Source of the DNA: Microcaldota archaeon
Lineage (GTDB): Archaea > Micrarchaeota > Micrarchaeia > Anstonellales > VGKX01
Length of the DNA: 8,147 bases
Direction of reading: 5' to 3'
Assembly (NCBI GenBank): GCA_021823945.1
Contig: JAKALW010000041.1
Coordinates: 1-8,147, forward strand
Shown here one piece after another: positions 1 to 5,936 of the stretch. Positions within the stretch are counted from its first letter, which is position 1. Each line of letters begins with the position of its first letter. Below the pieces are notes generated by a model. The model worked only from the letters and a program-made list of their open reading frames with translations, made no database searches and was not told the DNA's origin. The position numbers were made by a program, and so were the translations under genes.

Positions 1-186
1 TATGCAAGATTGGAGCGTATCCTGACGTCAAATGAATTTATGTCCTGATACTTCTGGGCTGCTTGTTGCATAGGATTTTTCTAGGCACGAACATGTTTAT
101 TAACGTGAAGGATGTCCGCGGAAGAATCCATTTGACAGTCCAATAACATGATGCCATAACTTGTTCCCTAATCATCCGGCTAATTC

Positions 187-207
187 AAAACAAATATAAA
201 TATAAGG
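187..207 (+). promoter_or_regulatory. TATA-like promoter of ftsZ1
   Basis: An AT-rich stretch reading AAATATAAATATAAGG stands out from its surroundings and resembles an archaeal TATA box with an A-rich element before it. Initiation about 25 bases downstream would give a leader of roughly 60-70 bases before ftsZ1. The rest of bases 1-186 shows no open frame of note, no tRNA and no clear RNA gene. Promoter assignment is inference from composition and position. Confidence 0.5.
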
Positions 208-234
208 TGGGAAATAGTTGCCAATAGTTATAGC

Positions 235-267
235 CCCTAGCGGACGCAACTGTGCCCGCTTTCAGGG
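235..267 (+). other. Leader hairpin upstream of ftsZ1
   Basis: CCCT (235-238) plus AGCGG (239-243) pair with CCGCT (256-260) and AGGG (264-267), giving nine base pairs with a three-base bulge on the 3' side and a 12-base loop. The loop contains most of the octamer GGACGCAA (242-249), which recurs exactly at 273-280, immediately before the ftsZ1 translation start. The structure lies inside the predicted mRNA leader and could affect ribosome access, but no regulator is known. It may also be chance. Confidence 0.35.
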
Positions 268-278
268 TTTAAGGACGC

Positions 279-284
279 AAGGTG
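279..284 (+). promoter_or_regulatory. Shine-Dalgarno AAGGTG that suggests a TTG start for ftsZ1
   Basis: AAGGTG is followed by six bases (TTTGTA) and TTG at 291. The same AAGGTG-N6-start occurs before rpl11, and GGTG-N6-ATG occurs before secE, the mevalonate decarboxylase and ftsZ2. This favours TTG 291 over the in-frame GTG 282, which lies inside the site itself. GTG 282 would instead use AAGGA at 271-275. Confidence 0.45.
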
Positions 285-290
285 TTTGTA

Positions 291-1397
291 TTGGCAAATG
301 AAACATTGGTCATAAACGCGCTTGAGAAGAACAACAGCAACATCATAGTCAGCGAGGAGGACGCTGAGCTTCTCAGGTTCATAGAGCAGACAAAGCCCAG
401 GATATACGTTGTCGGCACTGGCGGCAGCGGCTGCAACACCCTAAACCGCATGCGCGAAATCGGCATCGAGGGCGTGAAGTTCATTGCCATGAACACTGAC
501 GCGATGCACCTTGTCAAGATGAAGGCCGACAAGAAAATCCTGCTTGGAAAAACCGTCACGAAGGGCATGGGCGCGGGCTCCAACCCCGCGATAGGCGAGA
601 AGGCGGCCGAGGAGAGCAAGGAGGAGATAAGGAAAGCCCTCGCGGACGCCACAATGGTGTTCATATCCTGCGGCATGGGCGGCGGGACAGGCACTGGCAG
701 CGCCCACATAGTTGCGGAATGCGCCAAGTCAGTTGGAGCGCTCACAATAGCTGTCACCACTCTTCCGTTCAAGTCCGAAGGCAGGAAAAGGATGGAAAAC
801 GCGATAGAGGGCCTGGCAAAACTGAGAAAGCACGCGGACACGGTAGTCGTGGTGCCAAACGACAAGCTCCTCACTATTGCCCCCGACCTTCCGCTCAACA
901 CAGCGTTCAAGGTATGCGACGAGGTCCTGGCAGGCTCTGTGAAGGGCATTGCCGAACTCATAACGAAAGCCGGGCTTGTGAACCTGGACTTTGCTGACCT
1001 GAGGACAATCCTCACAAGCGCGGGCTGCGCGGTGGTGGGTTCCGGAGAGTCCACAATCGAGGCAAAACCCGACCAGCGTGCGCTTGTGGCCATAGAGACA
1101 GCGCTCAACTCCCCGCTTCTGGACGTTGATATATCCTCGGCGGACAGGGCGCTCATAAACGTCATGGGCGGCGACGACATGACTCTCAAGGAAGCGGAGT
1201 TCATAGTTTCCGAGGTATCTAAAAGGATAAGCCCCGCGTCCCACATAATCTGGGGCGCGAGGGTCGAGAAGGACCTCAAGAAATCATCGCTCAGGGTATT
1301 GGTGGTGCTTGCTGGCGCCAAATTCCCGCAGTACAAAGTCGACGACCCGAAAGCGCCGGCAACAGTCGAGGACCTTGATCTGGACCTCATAAACTAG
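291..1397 (+). CDS. ftsZ1: Cell division GTPase FtsZ (FtsZ1 by synteny)
   Basis: A tubulin-like GTPase that polymerises into the cytokinetic ring at mid-cell. From the TTG start it has 368 residues. Core FtsZ signatures are clear: the first nucleotide loop GTGGSGCN (about 42-49), the tubulin signature GGGTGTG (130-136), the GRKRM segment (164-168), PNDKL (189-193) and the catalytic T7 loop NLDFADL (231-237), whose two aspartates complete the active site of the neighbouring subunit. After the core fold (ends near LAGAK) comes a tail of about 25 residues with an acidic hydrophobic end, EDLDLDLIN, likely to be a partner- or membrane-adaptor-binding peptide (inference). The first 35 or so residues precede the GTPase core. 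It heads ftsZ-secE-spt5, the arrangement seen for FtsZ1 in Euryarchaeota. Start: TTG 291 is chosen on ribosome-site spacing, and GTG 282 would add three residues. The family assignment is very secure; the FtsZ1 label rests on gene order. Confidence 0.95.
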   Translation: MANETLVINALEKNNSNIIVSEEDAELLRFIEQTKPRIYVVGTGGSGCNTLNRMREIGIEGVKFIAMNTDAMHLVKMKADKKILLGKTVTKGMGAGSNPAIGEKAAEESKEEIRKALADATMVFISCGMGGGTGTGSAHIVAECAKSVGALTIAVTTLPFKSEGRKRMENAIEGLAKLRKHADTVVVVPNDKLLTIAPDLPLNTAFKVCDEVLAGSVKGIAELITKAGLVNLDFADLRTILTSAGCAVVGSGESTIEAKPDQRALVAIETALNSPLLDVDISSADRALINVMGGDDMTLKEAEFIVSEVSKRISPASHIIWGARVEKDLKKSSLRVLVVLAGAKFPQYKVDDPKAPATVEDLDLDLIN

Positions 1398-1409
1398 GAA
1401 ATTTGCCAT

Positions 1410-1413
1410 GGTG
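1410..1413 (+). promoter_or_regulatory. Shine-Dalgarno GGTG deciding the secE start
   Basis: GGTG is followed by ATATGT and then ATG at 1420. The site overlaps an in-frame ATG at 1408, so that upstream ATG is unlikely to be the real start. The spacing matches that of the mevalonate decarboxylase, rpl11 and ftsZ2. Confidence 0.6.
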
Positions 1414-1419
1414 ATATGT

Positions 1420-1593
1420 ATGTTTGAATTCGTAGGCGAGCTTTACCAAAGGTCGATTAGGGTATTGAACGTGGCGTACAGGCCGCAGGAAAAGGAATTC
1501 GCCAAGATGGCGAAAATCACTGGGCTTGGCATGATTGCCATAGGCGTCATTGGCGCGCTCATACACACGATAATGAAGCTCATAAACGGCTGA
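1420..1593 (+). CDS. secE: Protein translocase subunit SecE (Sec61 gamma homologue)
   Basis: A small single-span membrane subunit of the SecYE/Sec61 translocon that clamps SecY and stabilises the channel for export and insertion of proteins. It has 57 residues from ATG 1420, a usual size for archaeal SecE. An amphipathic N-terminal helix (1-20) leads into the conserved hinge RPQEKEFAKMAKITGLG (21-37), followed by one membrane segment, about 34-52 (GMIAIGVIGALIHTIM), and a short polar end. It starts 22 bases after the ftsZ1 stop and lies 54 bases before spt5, so the three are probably co-transcribed. An in-frame ATG at 1408 would add four residues but overlaps the ribosome site. The protein is recognised from the hinge and hydrophobic pattern plus its place between ftsZ and spt5. 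Confidence 0.88.
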   Translation: MFEFVGELYQRSIRVLNVAYRPQEKEFAKMAKITGLGMIAIGVIGALIHTIMKLING

Positions 1594-1647
1594 GTTTTGG
1601 AAGGACTTGAATTTGTAATTATTCGATATTGCGAGGTTTAGATTGCT

Positions 1648-2100
1648 ATGTTGTACACTTACAGGCTGACCGCGGGGCAGGAAAAGATAGTCGCTGAAAT
1701 GCTTGCCAAGAGGGTGGAGAAGGAAAAGCTCCCCATATACTCGATTGCGCTTTTCGAGGACCTGAAAGGCTACCTCATTGTCGAGGCGGCGGACGAGGTC
1801 ACGGTAAGGCAGGCGGGCATGAAGATACCGCACATCCGCGGCCTGCTCTCAAAAAGCATGGAATTGTCGGCGCTTGACAGCCTGATTGAGGCTGCAAAGC
1901 CGGCAGTGATGTCGTTTGGCAAAGGCGACATTGTGGAATTGATGTCCGGCCCGTTCAAGGGCGAAAAGGCCAAAATCATCAGGATTGACGAGAACAGGGA
2001 GACCGTGACTGTAGAGCTTACGGATGTCGCGGTGCCAATCCCTGTAACAATCAAGGCTGACATCATCAAGATACACCAGAAAGCCGCAGACGTGAAATAG
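1648..2100 (+). CDS. spt5: Transcription elongation factor Spt5 (archaeal NusG-like)
   Basis: Binds the clamp of archaeal RNA polymerase, closes the cleft around nucleic acids and promotes processive elongation; its usual partner is the zinc protein Spt4, which is not in this window. The 150-residue protein has the archaeal two-domain layout: an NGN domain (1 to about 85, with the core strand GYLIVEA at 41-47 and an IPHIRGLL helix start at 60-67) and a KOW domain (about 91-125, GKGDIVELMSGPFKGEKAKI, then IDENRETVTVEL). It ends with the usual VPIPVTI strand and a short charged tail. Length is as expected for the family. A GAGGT site lies at 1633-1637, further from the ATG than in the other genes here. 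An upstream in-frame stop (TAG 1639-1641) confirms that ATG 1648 is the first usable start. It is the last gene of the ftsZ1-secE-spt5 run and is followed directly by terminators. Confidence 0.94.
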   Translation: MLYTYRLTAGQEKIVAEMLAKRVEKEKLPIYSIALFEDLKGYLIVEAADEVTVRQAGMKIPHIRGLLSKSMELSALDSLIEAAKPAVMSFGKGDIVELMSGPFKGEKAKIIRIDENRETVTVELTDVAVPIPVTIKADIIKIHQKAADVK

Positions 2101-2102
2101 AC

Positions 2103-2140
2103 AAACCTCATAGGGGGGTTGCACCCCCCTCGCGGTTTTT
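2103..2140 (+). terminator. GC hairpin plus T run after spt5
   Basis: AGGGGGG (2112-2118) pairs perfectly with CCCCCCT (2124-2130) around the loop TTGCA. An outer AAACC (2103-2107) pairs with GGTTT (2134-2138), ending in a T5 run. It begins three bases after the spt5 stop. This looks like an intrinsic terminator; in archaea the T run is usually the essential part. Confidence 0.6.
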
Positions 2141-2149
2141 CCTTGATTT

Positions 2150-2208
2150 CCCCTTCACCCCCCTTTGAAATTTTGGGCGAGGGGCAGTTCTTTTTTTCTT
2201 CATTTTTT
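2150..2208 (+). terminator. Second hairpin and long T tracts after spt5
   Basis: CCCC (2150-2153) and CCC (2158-2160) can pair with GGGG (2181-2184) and GGG (2175-2177). T-rich tracts follow at 2188-2200 and 2203-2208. The nine-base CACCCCCCT of the first hairpin (2122-2130) recurs here (2156-2164), so the G6 run at 2113-2118 has two possible partners. The T tracts are strong archaeal-style stop signals and back up the first terminator. Confidence 0.5.
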
Positions 2209-2235
2209 CAAAAAAACCTAGCGTGAGCCAGGGTT

Positions 2236-2283
2236 CAAAAATAGATATTAAAAATGGAAGAAAAATAGGGAAGAAGAGAAAGT
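2236..2283 (-). terminator. T-rich termination region of the mevalonate decarboxylase gene
   Basis: On the minus strand, from about ten bases past the stop codon, the sequence carries repeated T runs (TTTCTCTTCTTCCC, then three separate T5 runs) without a strong hairpin. Such spaced T tracts are the usual archaeal terminator. Together with the plus-strand terminators, this fills the 192-base convergent gap 2101-2292. Confidence 0.5.
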
Positions 2284-2292
2284 TGGGATTTC

Positions 2293-3456
2293 CTACTCGT
2301 ACTTGTCCACAAGCACGCTTGGGCCCGCGACTTTCCCGTCGACATATTCGAGGCCGAAGCCGTAATGGCGCTTGACCTCCTCGATTCCGGAAATGACGTT
2401 TTTCACGCCCTTCCTGTCTGTCATGAGGACCACAGTCGGCCCCGTGTCAATGGAGTAATACACCGGCGTGCCGGAGTCGCGAAGAGTGCCGCACATGCGC
2501 ATGAGCGCGAGCGTCTCAGGCTCCCAGGCGACCTCGACAAAATGCCCCATCGTGACAGAGTGCAAAAGCAATGTGTCCGCCTCCGCCATCTTCGCCATGC
2601 CTTCCCAGTCGTCATTTTCAAGGACTTTGAAGAAATCCTGCATTTGATTTTTCCGCATTTTAGCCCACTCCTTAAAGAAAGGGGATAATGGGGCATGGTG
2701 ATGCGCTACTTCTGTCTTGAGTTTTATCCTGGAATCAATTGGGATTGTGACAAGCCGCATGTCATCGAACCTGGGCTTGCCAGGCGGATTGTCGAGCCTG
2801 ACTGAAAAGGAATCCTCGTGCGGAATGCCCGCATATGAGAGCCAGAGCGCGACGCCGCCCGCCGCGCTTCTCGAGCCGCTGCCCGCAAGCAGGCGCCCGA
2901 ATGTAGACGTTAAAGTCGGGTTACTGGCGTAATCCTCGCCCCAAACCGCGCTGATTGCCGCGGTGGCGAGGGCGGCAGAGGCGGACGCGGAAGTCCCAAG
3001 CCCCTTGCCTGTCTTCTTTGTTTTCGTGATGTTCTTCGACACCACGCGCGCGTGGGTTTTAGCGCCCGCGTAAAAGCGTATCTTGTCAAGCAGCTGTGTG
3101 ACGCGGTCTGTTTCCCTGCCCTGCGCCTGGGCACCATTGATTTCCACGCTGTCGGATTCGAGGCCCAGGTCGAATTCCACTGACGTGATTGTGTAAGCCG
3201 CGTCATTGTTGAGCGAGACAGAGGGCATGAATGTCGTCCTCCATTCCCAGTCGCAAATACCGTGGTATTTCAATATGCCCTGGATAGGGTATGCCTTTGA
3301 AACCGCCTTGCCCTCCAGATGCCTTTTCCTGGGAAGTTGCGGGAACGCTGGAATTTCATAATGCCTTTTCAGGTATGCGAGGATTGAGGAATTCCCGGAT
3401 TTCCAGAAATCCGCGAGGTCTGAGAACCCGTCTGGGATTAGAGTGCCTTGAGCCAT
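2293..3456 (-). CDS. Mevalonate-pathway decarboxylase of the GHMP kinase family, probably phosphomevalonate decarboxylase
   Basis: Decarboxylates a phosphorylated mevalonate with ATP in isoprenoid synthesis, the route to archaeal membrane lipids. The 387-residue protein has the family landmarks: YPIQGILKYHG (56-66, Lys63 matching the catalytic Lys of diphosphomevalonate decarboxylase), the GHMP ATP loop GKGLGTSASAS (150-160), GSGSRSAAGG (192-201, with Ser193 and Arg196) and SIDTGP (335-340, Asp337). The Asp-Lys-Arg set of true decarboxylases is therefore intact, unlike in Thermoplasma mevalonate 3-kinase. The PIQG-KYHG wording recalls the haloarchaeal phosphomevalonate decarboxylase more than the eukaryotic AVIKYWGK form, so an isopentenyl-phosphate route is plausible; this is inference. 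About 50 residues precede the first conserved block, which is long for the family. Start: GGTG-N6-ATG at 3456; the frame stays open up to 3582, but that part is Arg/Pro/Gly-rich and unlike coding sequence. It lies 131 bases downstream of the propeller gene. Confidence 0.85.
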   Translation of the reverse strand: MAQGTLIPDGFSDLADFWKSGNSSILAYLKRHYEIPAFPQLPRKRHLEGKAVSKAYPIQGILKYHGICDWEWRTTFMPSVSLNNDAAYTITSVEFDLGLESDSVEINGAQAQGRETDRVTQLLDKIRFYAGAKTHARVVSKNITKTKKTGKGLGTSASASAALATAAISAVWGEDYASNPTLTSTFGRLLAGSGSRSAAGGVALWLSYAGIPHEDSFSVRLDNPPGKPRFDDMRLVTIPIDSRIKLKTEVAHHHAPLSPFFKEWAKMRKNQMQDFFKVLENDDWEGMAKMAEADTLLLHSVTMGHFVEVAWEPETLALMRMCGTLRDSGTPVYYSIDTGPTVVLMTDRKGVKNVISGIEEVKRHYGFGLEYVDGKVAGPSVLVDKYE

Positions 3457-3462
3457 AAATAT

Positions 3463-3466
3463 CACC
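3463..3466 (-). promoter_or_regulatory. Shine-Dalgarno GGTG deciding the decarboxylase start
   Basis: On the minus strand GGTG is followed by ATATTT and ATG at 3456. This fixes the start 42 codons inside the longer open frame. The surrounding 3457-3587 gap is GC-rich and holds a small CTGC-TTTT-GCAG inverted repeat (3544-3555). A weak TATA-like TTTCAATATG lies at about 3488-3497, so the gene may have its own promoter or may be read through from rpl11. I see no clear terminator in that gap. Confidence 0.6.
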
Positions 3467-3587
3467 AGTTTGACGCGTTGAAAGACATATTGAAACCGCA
3501 ATGCCGCAGACCCGGGCGGGGAGGGGCAGATGCGCGGCCGCCCTGCTTTTGCAGCCGTGCCTTGGAATGCCAGCCTGCGCAATCATT

Positions 3588-5246
3588 TTATTTGGGCGCA
3601 ATCTCGCCGCCCTTTCTGCGCAGGAAGAAGACATATATGACCAGCAACATCAGCACTGCCATCACTCCAGGCAGGACAAGGTTGCTGCTGTCGGTTGTCA
3701 TGTTGTAAAATATCGCCTGCGCCTCGACATACCCGAGCTTGTCCGCCACTGCGAATTCCTGCCCCCTCGTCATTGGCATGATTTCCAGGGGCTTCGAGCC
3801 GGTGGTGTACGTCTTGTCCTCGAACTTGACCGTCGCGCCCTCGACAAAATCGCCCGCGCTGTCAGTTACATAGATATTCACTGGCTGCTGGGAGGTTATG
3901 TACCACGGGTCAAAGCGGACATTCATGGTTTCGGGCTTGGCAAGCGTGGATTTCACAAGCGGCAGGGACGAATATATACCCGTCTCTATCTTGCCTGAAG
4001 AATCAAGCACCCTGCATTCCACAATGAAAGGACCCGGCAGTATGTCCCCCGGGTCGAAAGAAAAGCTCCAGTTCGACGCGCCCACTGCCGGCTGCCAGTC
4101 GCCGCCATTGACGCGCAGCTGCACCTCGGATACGCCCGAGCCGGAAAATGCCGTGCCATAGACGTGGACCTTGGCGGCGTTGACGTATTCGTTTGCCACG
4201 GGCAAGTCGAAATTGCATCCCGAATCCAGGGAATACACGCCTATCCCGCCGTCGTCAGAAACCACGAGCATTCCGCCGTCCACTGGCGCGAAGAACCTGG
4301 ACGGCCCGCCGACCTGCGTGCGCAGGTAAAGGGAGCCGGTTGCAGGGTCGAGAAGATAAAGATAGCCGTCATTCGAGGTGAATGCGAGAAGCTTCTGGCT
4401 TCCCTTGCCAGACACAATCTGGAGCCTGGACTGGATTGCCTCGCCCGTCTTGAACTTCCACGCAAGCGCGCCTGCGGAAGTGACTGCATATGCGTAATGG
4501 TCGTTGGAGCCGAAATATACCAGGTCCAGGTATGCCACTGGCGTGGACGACACCCAGCCCGCGGTCTCATATTCCCAAAGCTCGGCGCCCTTGATTGTGT
4601 CGAAGGCATGGAGGGAGTTCGAGGTCGCACCCATGTAAACGCGGTTTTGCGAATAATACGGCGCCGAAAGGAAAGTCGGGGCTATTGGCGCGGACCAGCC
4701 AAGCGAGCCGGTGTTGGCGTCAAGCGAGTACATCGTGCCATTGGACTCGAAAAACACGCTTGCCTGCGAGAAGCCCAAAGGCGAAGAGATTGAAGGGGTT
4801 GGGTATGACCACCTGATGGCGCCTGCCTGCGGGTTGACAAGGTATGCGCCATATGAGCTTGCGAAAATGTATGGGGGCACCACGGTGATGCTTGTCACGT
4901 ACCCGGACGTAGAATTGCGCGAGAGCGTGATTGCGCCTTTCACTTCGCCAGTGCCAGGCACGAGCATCACGATGGAGCCAGACTTCGTGCCCGCGTAGAC
5001 AGTTTCAGCGTCGCAGGCAAGCGACGAGGGGACCTGGTAATTCGGGAGCGCGACTGACCAGGTTTCCTGCCCGTCGGAAGACTGGAACGCGCTCACTGTG
5101 CCGTCCGAGAAGCCCACATAGGCAGTGCCCGAACAGAGTGAAAATGAGATTGCCGGATGCCCCGTGTCCTTTTTCCAGACAGCGACGGGATATGCTAATG
5201 AGAAAAGAATAAAAATGAAAAAAATGGAAAAAAGGGGCTTTTTCAT
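3588..5246 (-). CDS. Secreted, membrane-anchored PQQ-type beta-propeller protein with C-terminal Ig-like domains
   Basis: A 552-residue surface protein of unknown function. MKKPLFSIF leads into a hydrophobic signal peptide (4-22). About eight repeats follow with the PQQ-like/WD40-like pattern of an aromatic strand, DG or NDG, a Tyr/Phe-x-x-Asp turn, TG or KG, then Trp: roughly 40-63, 76-104, 126-148, 162-185, 201-226, 241-265, 285-310 and 324-343. This predicts a seven- or eight-bladed propeller, as in BamB-like and alcohol-dehydrogenase-type folds; nothing shows that PQQ itself is bound. An Ig-like domain (about 350-432, with SGVSEVQLRVNGGDW) and a second beta domain (about 440-515) follow. 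Then comes one membrane helix (523-542) and the basic stop FLRRKGGE, so the bulk faces outward. The start ATG 5246 follows AAGGCGGC with six intervening bases. ATG 5252 overlaps the rpl11 stop as ATGA, implying translational coupling. BamB has a lipobox and no such anchor, so this is not a BamB orthologue. Possible roles are adhesion or surface-layer attachment. Confidence 0.82.
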   Translation of the reverse strand: MKKPLFSIFFIFILFSLAYPVAVWKKDTGHPAISFSLCSGTAYVGFSDGTVSAFQSSDGQETWSVALPNYQVPSSLACDAETVYAGTKSGSIVMLVPGTGEVKGAITLSRNSTSGYVTSITVVPPYIFASSYGAYLVNPQAGAIRWSYPTPSISSPLGFSQASVFFESNGTMYSLDANTGSLGWSAPIAPTFLSAPYYSQNRVYMGATSNSLHAFDTIKGAELWEYETAGWVSSTPVAYLDLVYFGSNDHYAYAVTSAGALAWKFKTGEAIQSRLQIVSGKGSQKLLAFTSNDGYLYLLDPATGSLYLRTQVGGPSRFFAPVDGGMLVVSDDGGIGVYSLDSGCNFDLPVANEYVNAAKVHVYGTAFSGSGVSEVQLRVNGGDWQPAVGASNWSFSFDPGDILPGPFIVECRVLDSSGKIETGIYSSLPLVKSTLAKPETMNVRFDPWYITSQQPVNIYVTDSAGDFVEGATVKFEDKTYTTGSKPLEIMPMTRGQEFAVADKLGYVEAQAIFYNMTTDSSNLVLPGVMAVLMLLVIYVFFLRRKGGEIAPK

Positions 5247-5248
5247 AG

Positions 5249-5728
5249 TCATGCCGCCTTGAGCTGGGAGTCGTACTGGCCGGAATTCACCGCCTTGATT
5301 ATCTCGCGGGGGTCCTTGCCTTCGCACGTGACGCCAAGCGAGACGCATGTGCCGAGCACCTCGTTGACGCCTGCCTTCAGGCTCTTTGCGAGGGTGCCGC
5401 CCTGCTTCATCTTCGCGACCTTGATTGCCTGCGCAAAAGTCATGTCGCCGACAACCTGGCCCTTCTCCTTCCTGCCCTTCTGGATTTTTATCTCGCCTTT
5501 TATGAGCTCGCCTGTGGGCGGGGAGCCCACCTCGATTTCATAGGCCTTCGCGTCCTTGTCGACAATGACTTTTATCGGGACTTTGAGGCCCGCATAAATC
5601 TTGGTCTTGTCGTTGATGGCGCCGATTATCTGGCCTATGTTCATGCCCGTCGGCCCGAGTGCCGGGCCCAAAGGCGGGCCTGCGGTCGCTTTTCCGCCCT
5701 CAACTATGGCGGGGATTGTTATCTTCAT
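5249..5728 (-). CDS. rpl11: 50S ribosomal protein L11 (uL11)
   Basis: Binds the GTPase-associated region of 23S rRNA at the stalk base and helps recruit translation factors. The 159-residue protein shows the N-terminal VEGGKATAGPPLGPALGP block (9-26), the linker and IEVGSPPTGELIKGE (65-79), and the C-terminal rRNA-binding domain. The L11 signature GTCVSLGVTCEGKDPREI spans 126-143. Length and form are archaeal. Start: ATG 5728 follows AAGGTG (5735-5740) with six bases between and gives the family's usual short lead-in; ATG 5755 would add nine residues and has no such site. In most Euryarchaeota rpl11 follows spt5 and precedes rpl1, rpl10 and rpl12. Here it is inverted, about 3 kb from spt5, and its downstream partner is a secreted protein. 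The leader from the predicted promoter is about 100 bases and contains a small hairpin (5757-5777). Confidence 0.96.
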   Translation of the reverse strand: MKITIPAIVEGGKATAGPPLGPALGPTGMNIGQIIGAINDKTKIYAGLKVPIKVIVDKDAKAYEIEVGSPPTGELIKGEIKIQKGRKEKGQVVGDMTFAQAIKVAKMKQGGTLAKSLKAGVNEVLGTCVSLGVTCEGKDPREIIKAVNSGQYDSQLKAA

Positions 5729-5734
5729 AATATA

Positions 5735-5740
5735 CACCTT
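5735..5740 (-). promoter_or_regulatory. Shine-Dalgarno AAGGTG deciding the rpl11 start
   Basis: AAGGTG, then TATATT, then ATG 5728 on the minus strand. The arrangement matches the proposed ftsZ1 start exactly in both site and spacing, and rules against the upstream ATG 5755. Confidence 0.6.
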
Positions 5741-5844
5741 GTTGGTTTGCGACAAAGAAGCATTTGCCCAAATGGCTTGTTGCAGCCACGCACCTTGGTT
5801 CGGGCAAAATTGTCAGCATGTGGTTTGCGTAGGGTAGATATTCG

Positions 5845-5863
5845 GTTTATTTATTTAAAAATC
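5845..5863. promoter_or_regulatory. AT-rich divergent promoter between rpl11 and the structured element/ftsZ2
   Basis: TTTATTTATTTAAAAAT sits in an otherwise GC-rich gap and can be read as a TATA box on either strand. On the minus strand (TTTTTAAATAAATAAA) it would start rpl11 near 5828, giving a leader of about 100 bases. On the plus strand it would start transcription near 5872-5882, just at the 5' arm of the nested stems that begin at 5874. Which direction is used cannot be told from sequence. Confidence 0.45.
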
Positions 5864-5873
5864 ATTCGGAAAA

Positions 5874-5934
5874 CCCCAGTCCGGGCGCAATGGGGCAAAA
5901 GATGCTCCAAAAGCCCGGGAAAAACCGACTGGGG
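5874..5934 (+). ncRNA. Candidate structured RNA: three nested stems, family not recognised
   Basis: P1: CCCCAGTC (5874-5881) pairs with GACTGGGG (5927-5934), eight perfect pairs. P2: CGGGC (5882-5886) pairs with GCCCG (5913-5917), five perfect pairs stacked on P1, with GGAAAAACC (5918-5926) bulged on the 3' side. P3: GGGGCA (5892-5897) pairs with TGCTCC (5903-5908), six pairs including one G-U, closing an AAAGA loop. Between P2 and P3 lies GCAAT opposite AAAA. The G-U pair would become an A-C mismatch on the other strand, so the fold favours plus-strand transcription. It could be a free RNA or the leader of ftsZ2. It has no tRNA T-loop, no C/D boxes and no ANA box after the stem, and I recognise no riboswitch. 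Confidence 0.4.
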
Positions 5935-5936
5935 CA

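Noticed and set aside
17..51. Possible C/D box small RNA: two TCCTGA copies (20-25, 43-48) and a GTATC/GATAC pair
   Set aside because: No convincing C box (RUGAUGA) precedes the D-like boxes, and the terminal stem is only five pairs.
145..165. ATGATGC resembling a C box
   Set aside because: No D box (CTGA) at a suitable distance downstream, and no flanking stem.
269..1390. A long minus-strand open frame opposite ftsZ1 (and a similar one opposite ftsZ2, 5992-6921)
   Set aside because: Both are antisense frames kept open by the codon usage of the genes beneath. They show serine/proline/methionine-rich text with no domain, and the plus-strand FtsZ proteins are unmistakable.
3534..3541. GCGGCCGC palindrome
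   Set aside because: A short palindrome in GC-rich sequence, expected by chance, with no other sign of a site.
3457..3582. A 42-codon N-terminal extension of the decarboxylase
   Set aside because: It is rich in Arg, Pro and Gly, has no ribosome site at its start, and is superseded by GGTG-N6-ATG at 3456.
5253..5348. Extension of the propeller protein into rpl11
   Set aside because: It is read out of frame over the conserved L11 C-terminus, and the signal peptide begins at ATG 5246.
5874..5934. A tRNA or H/ACA guide RNA reading of the nested stems
   Set aside because: It lacks a T-loop, anticodon arm or tRNA length, and it lacks an ANA box after the outer stem and a two-sided guide pocket.
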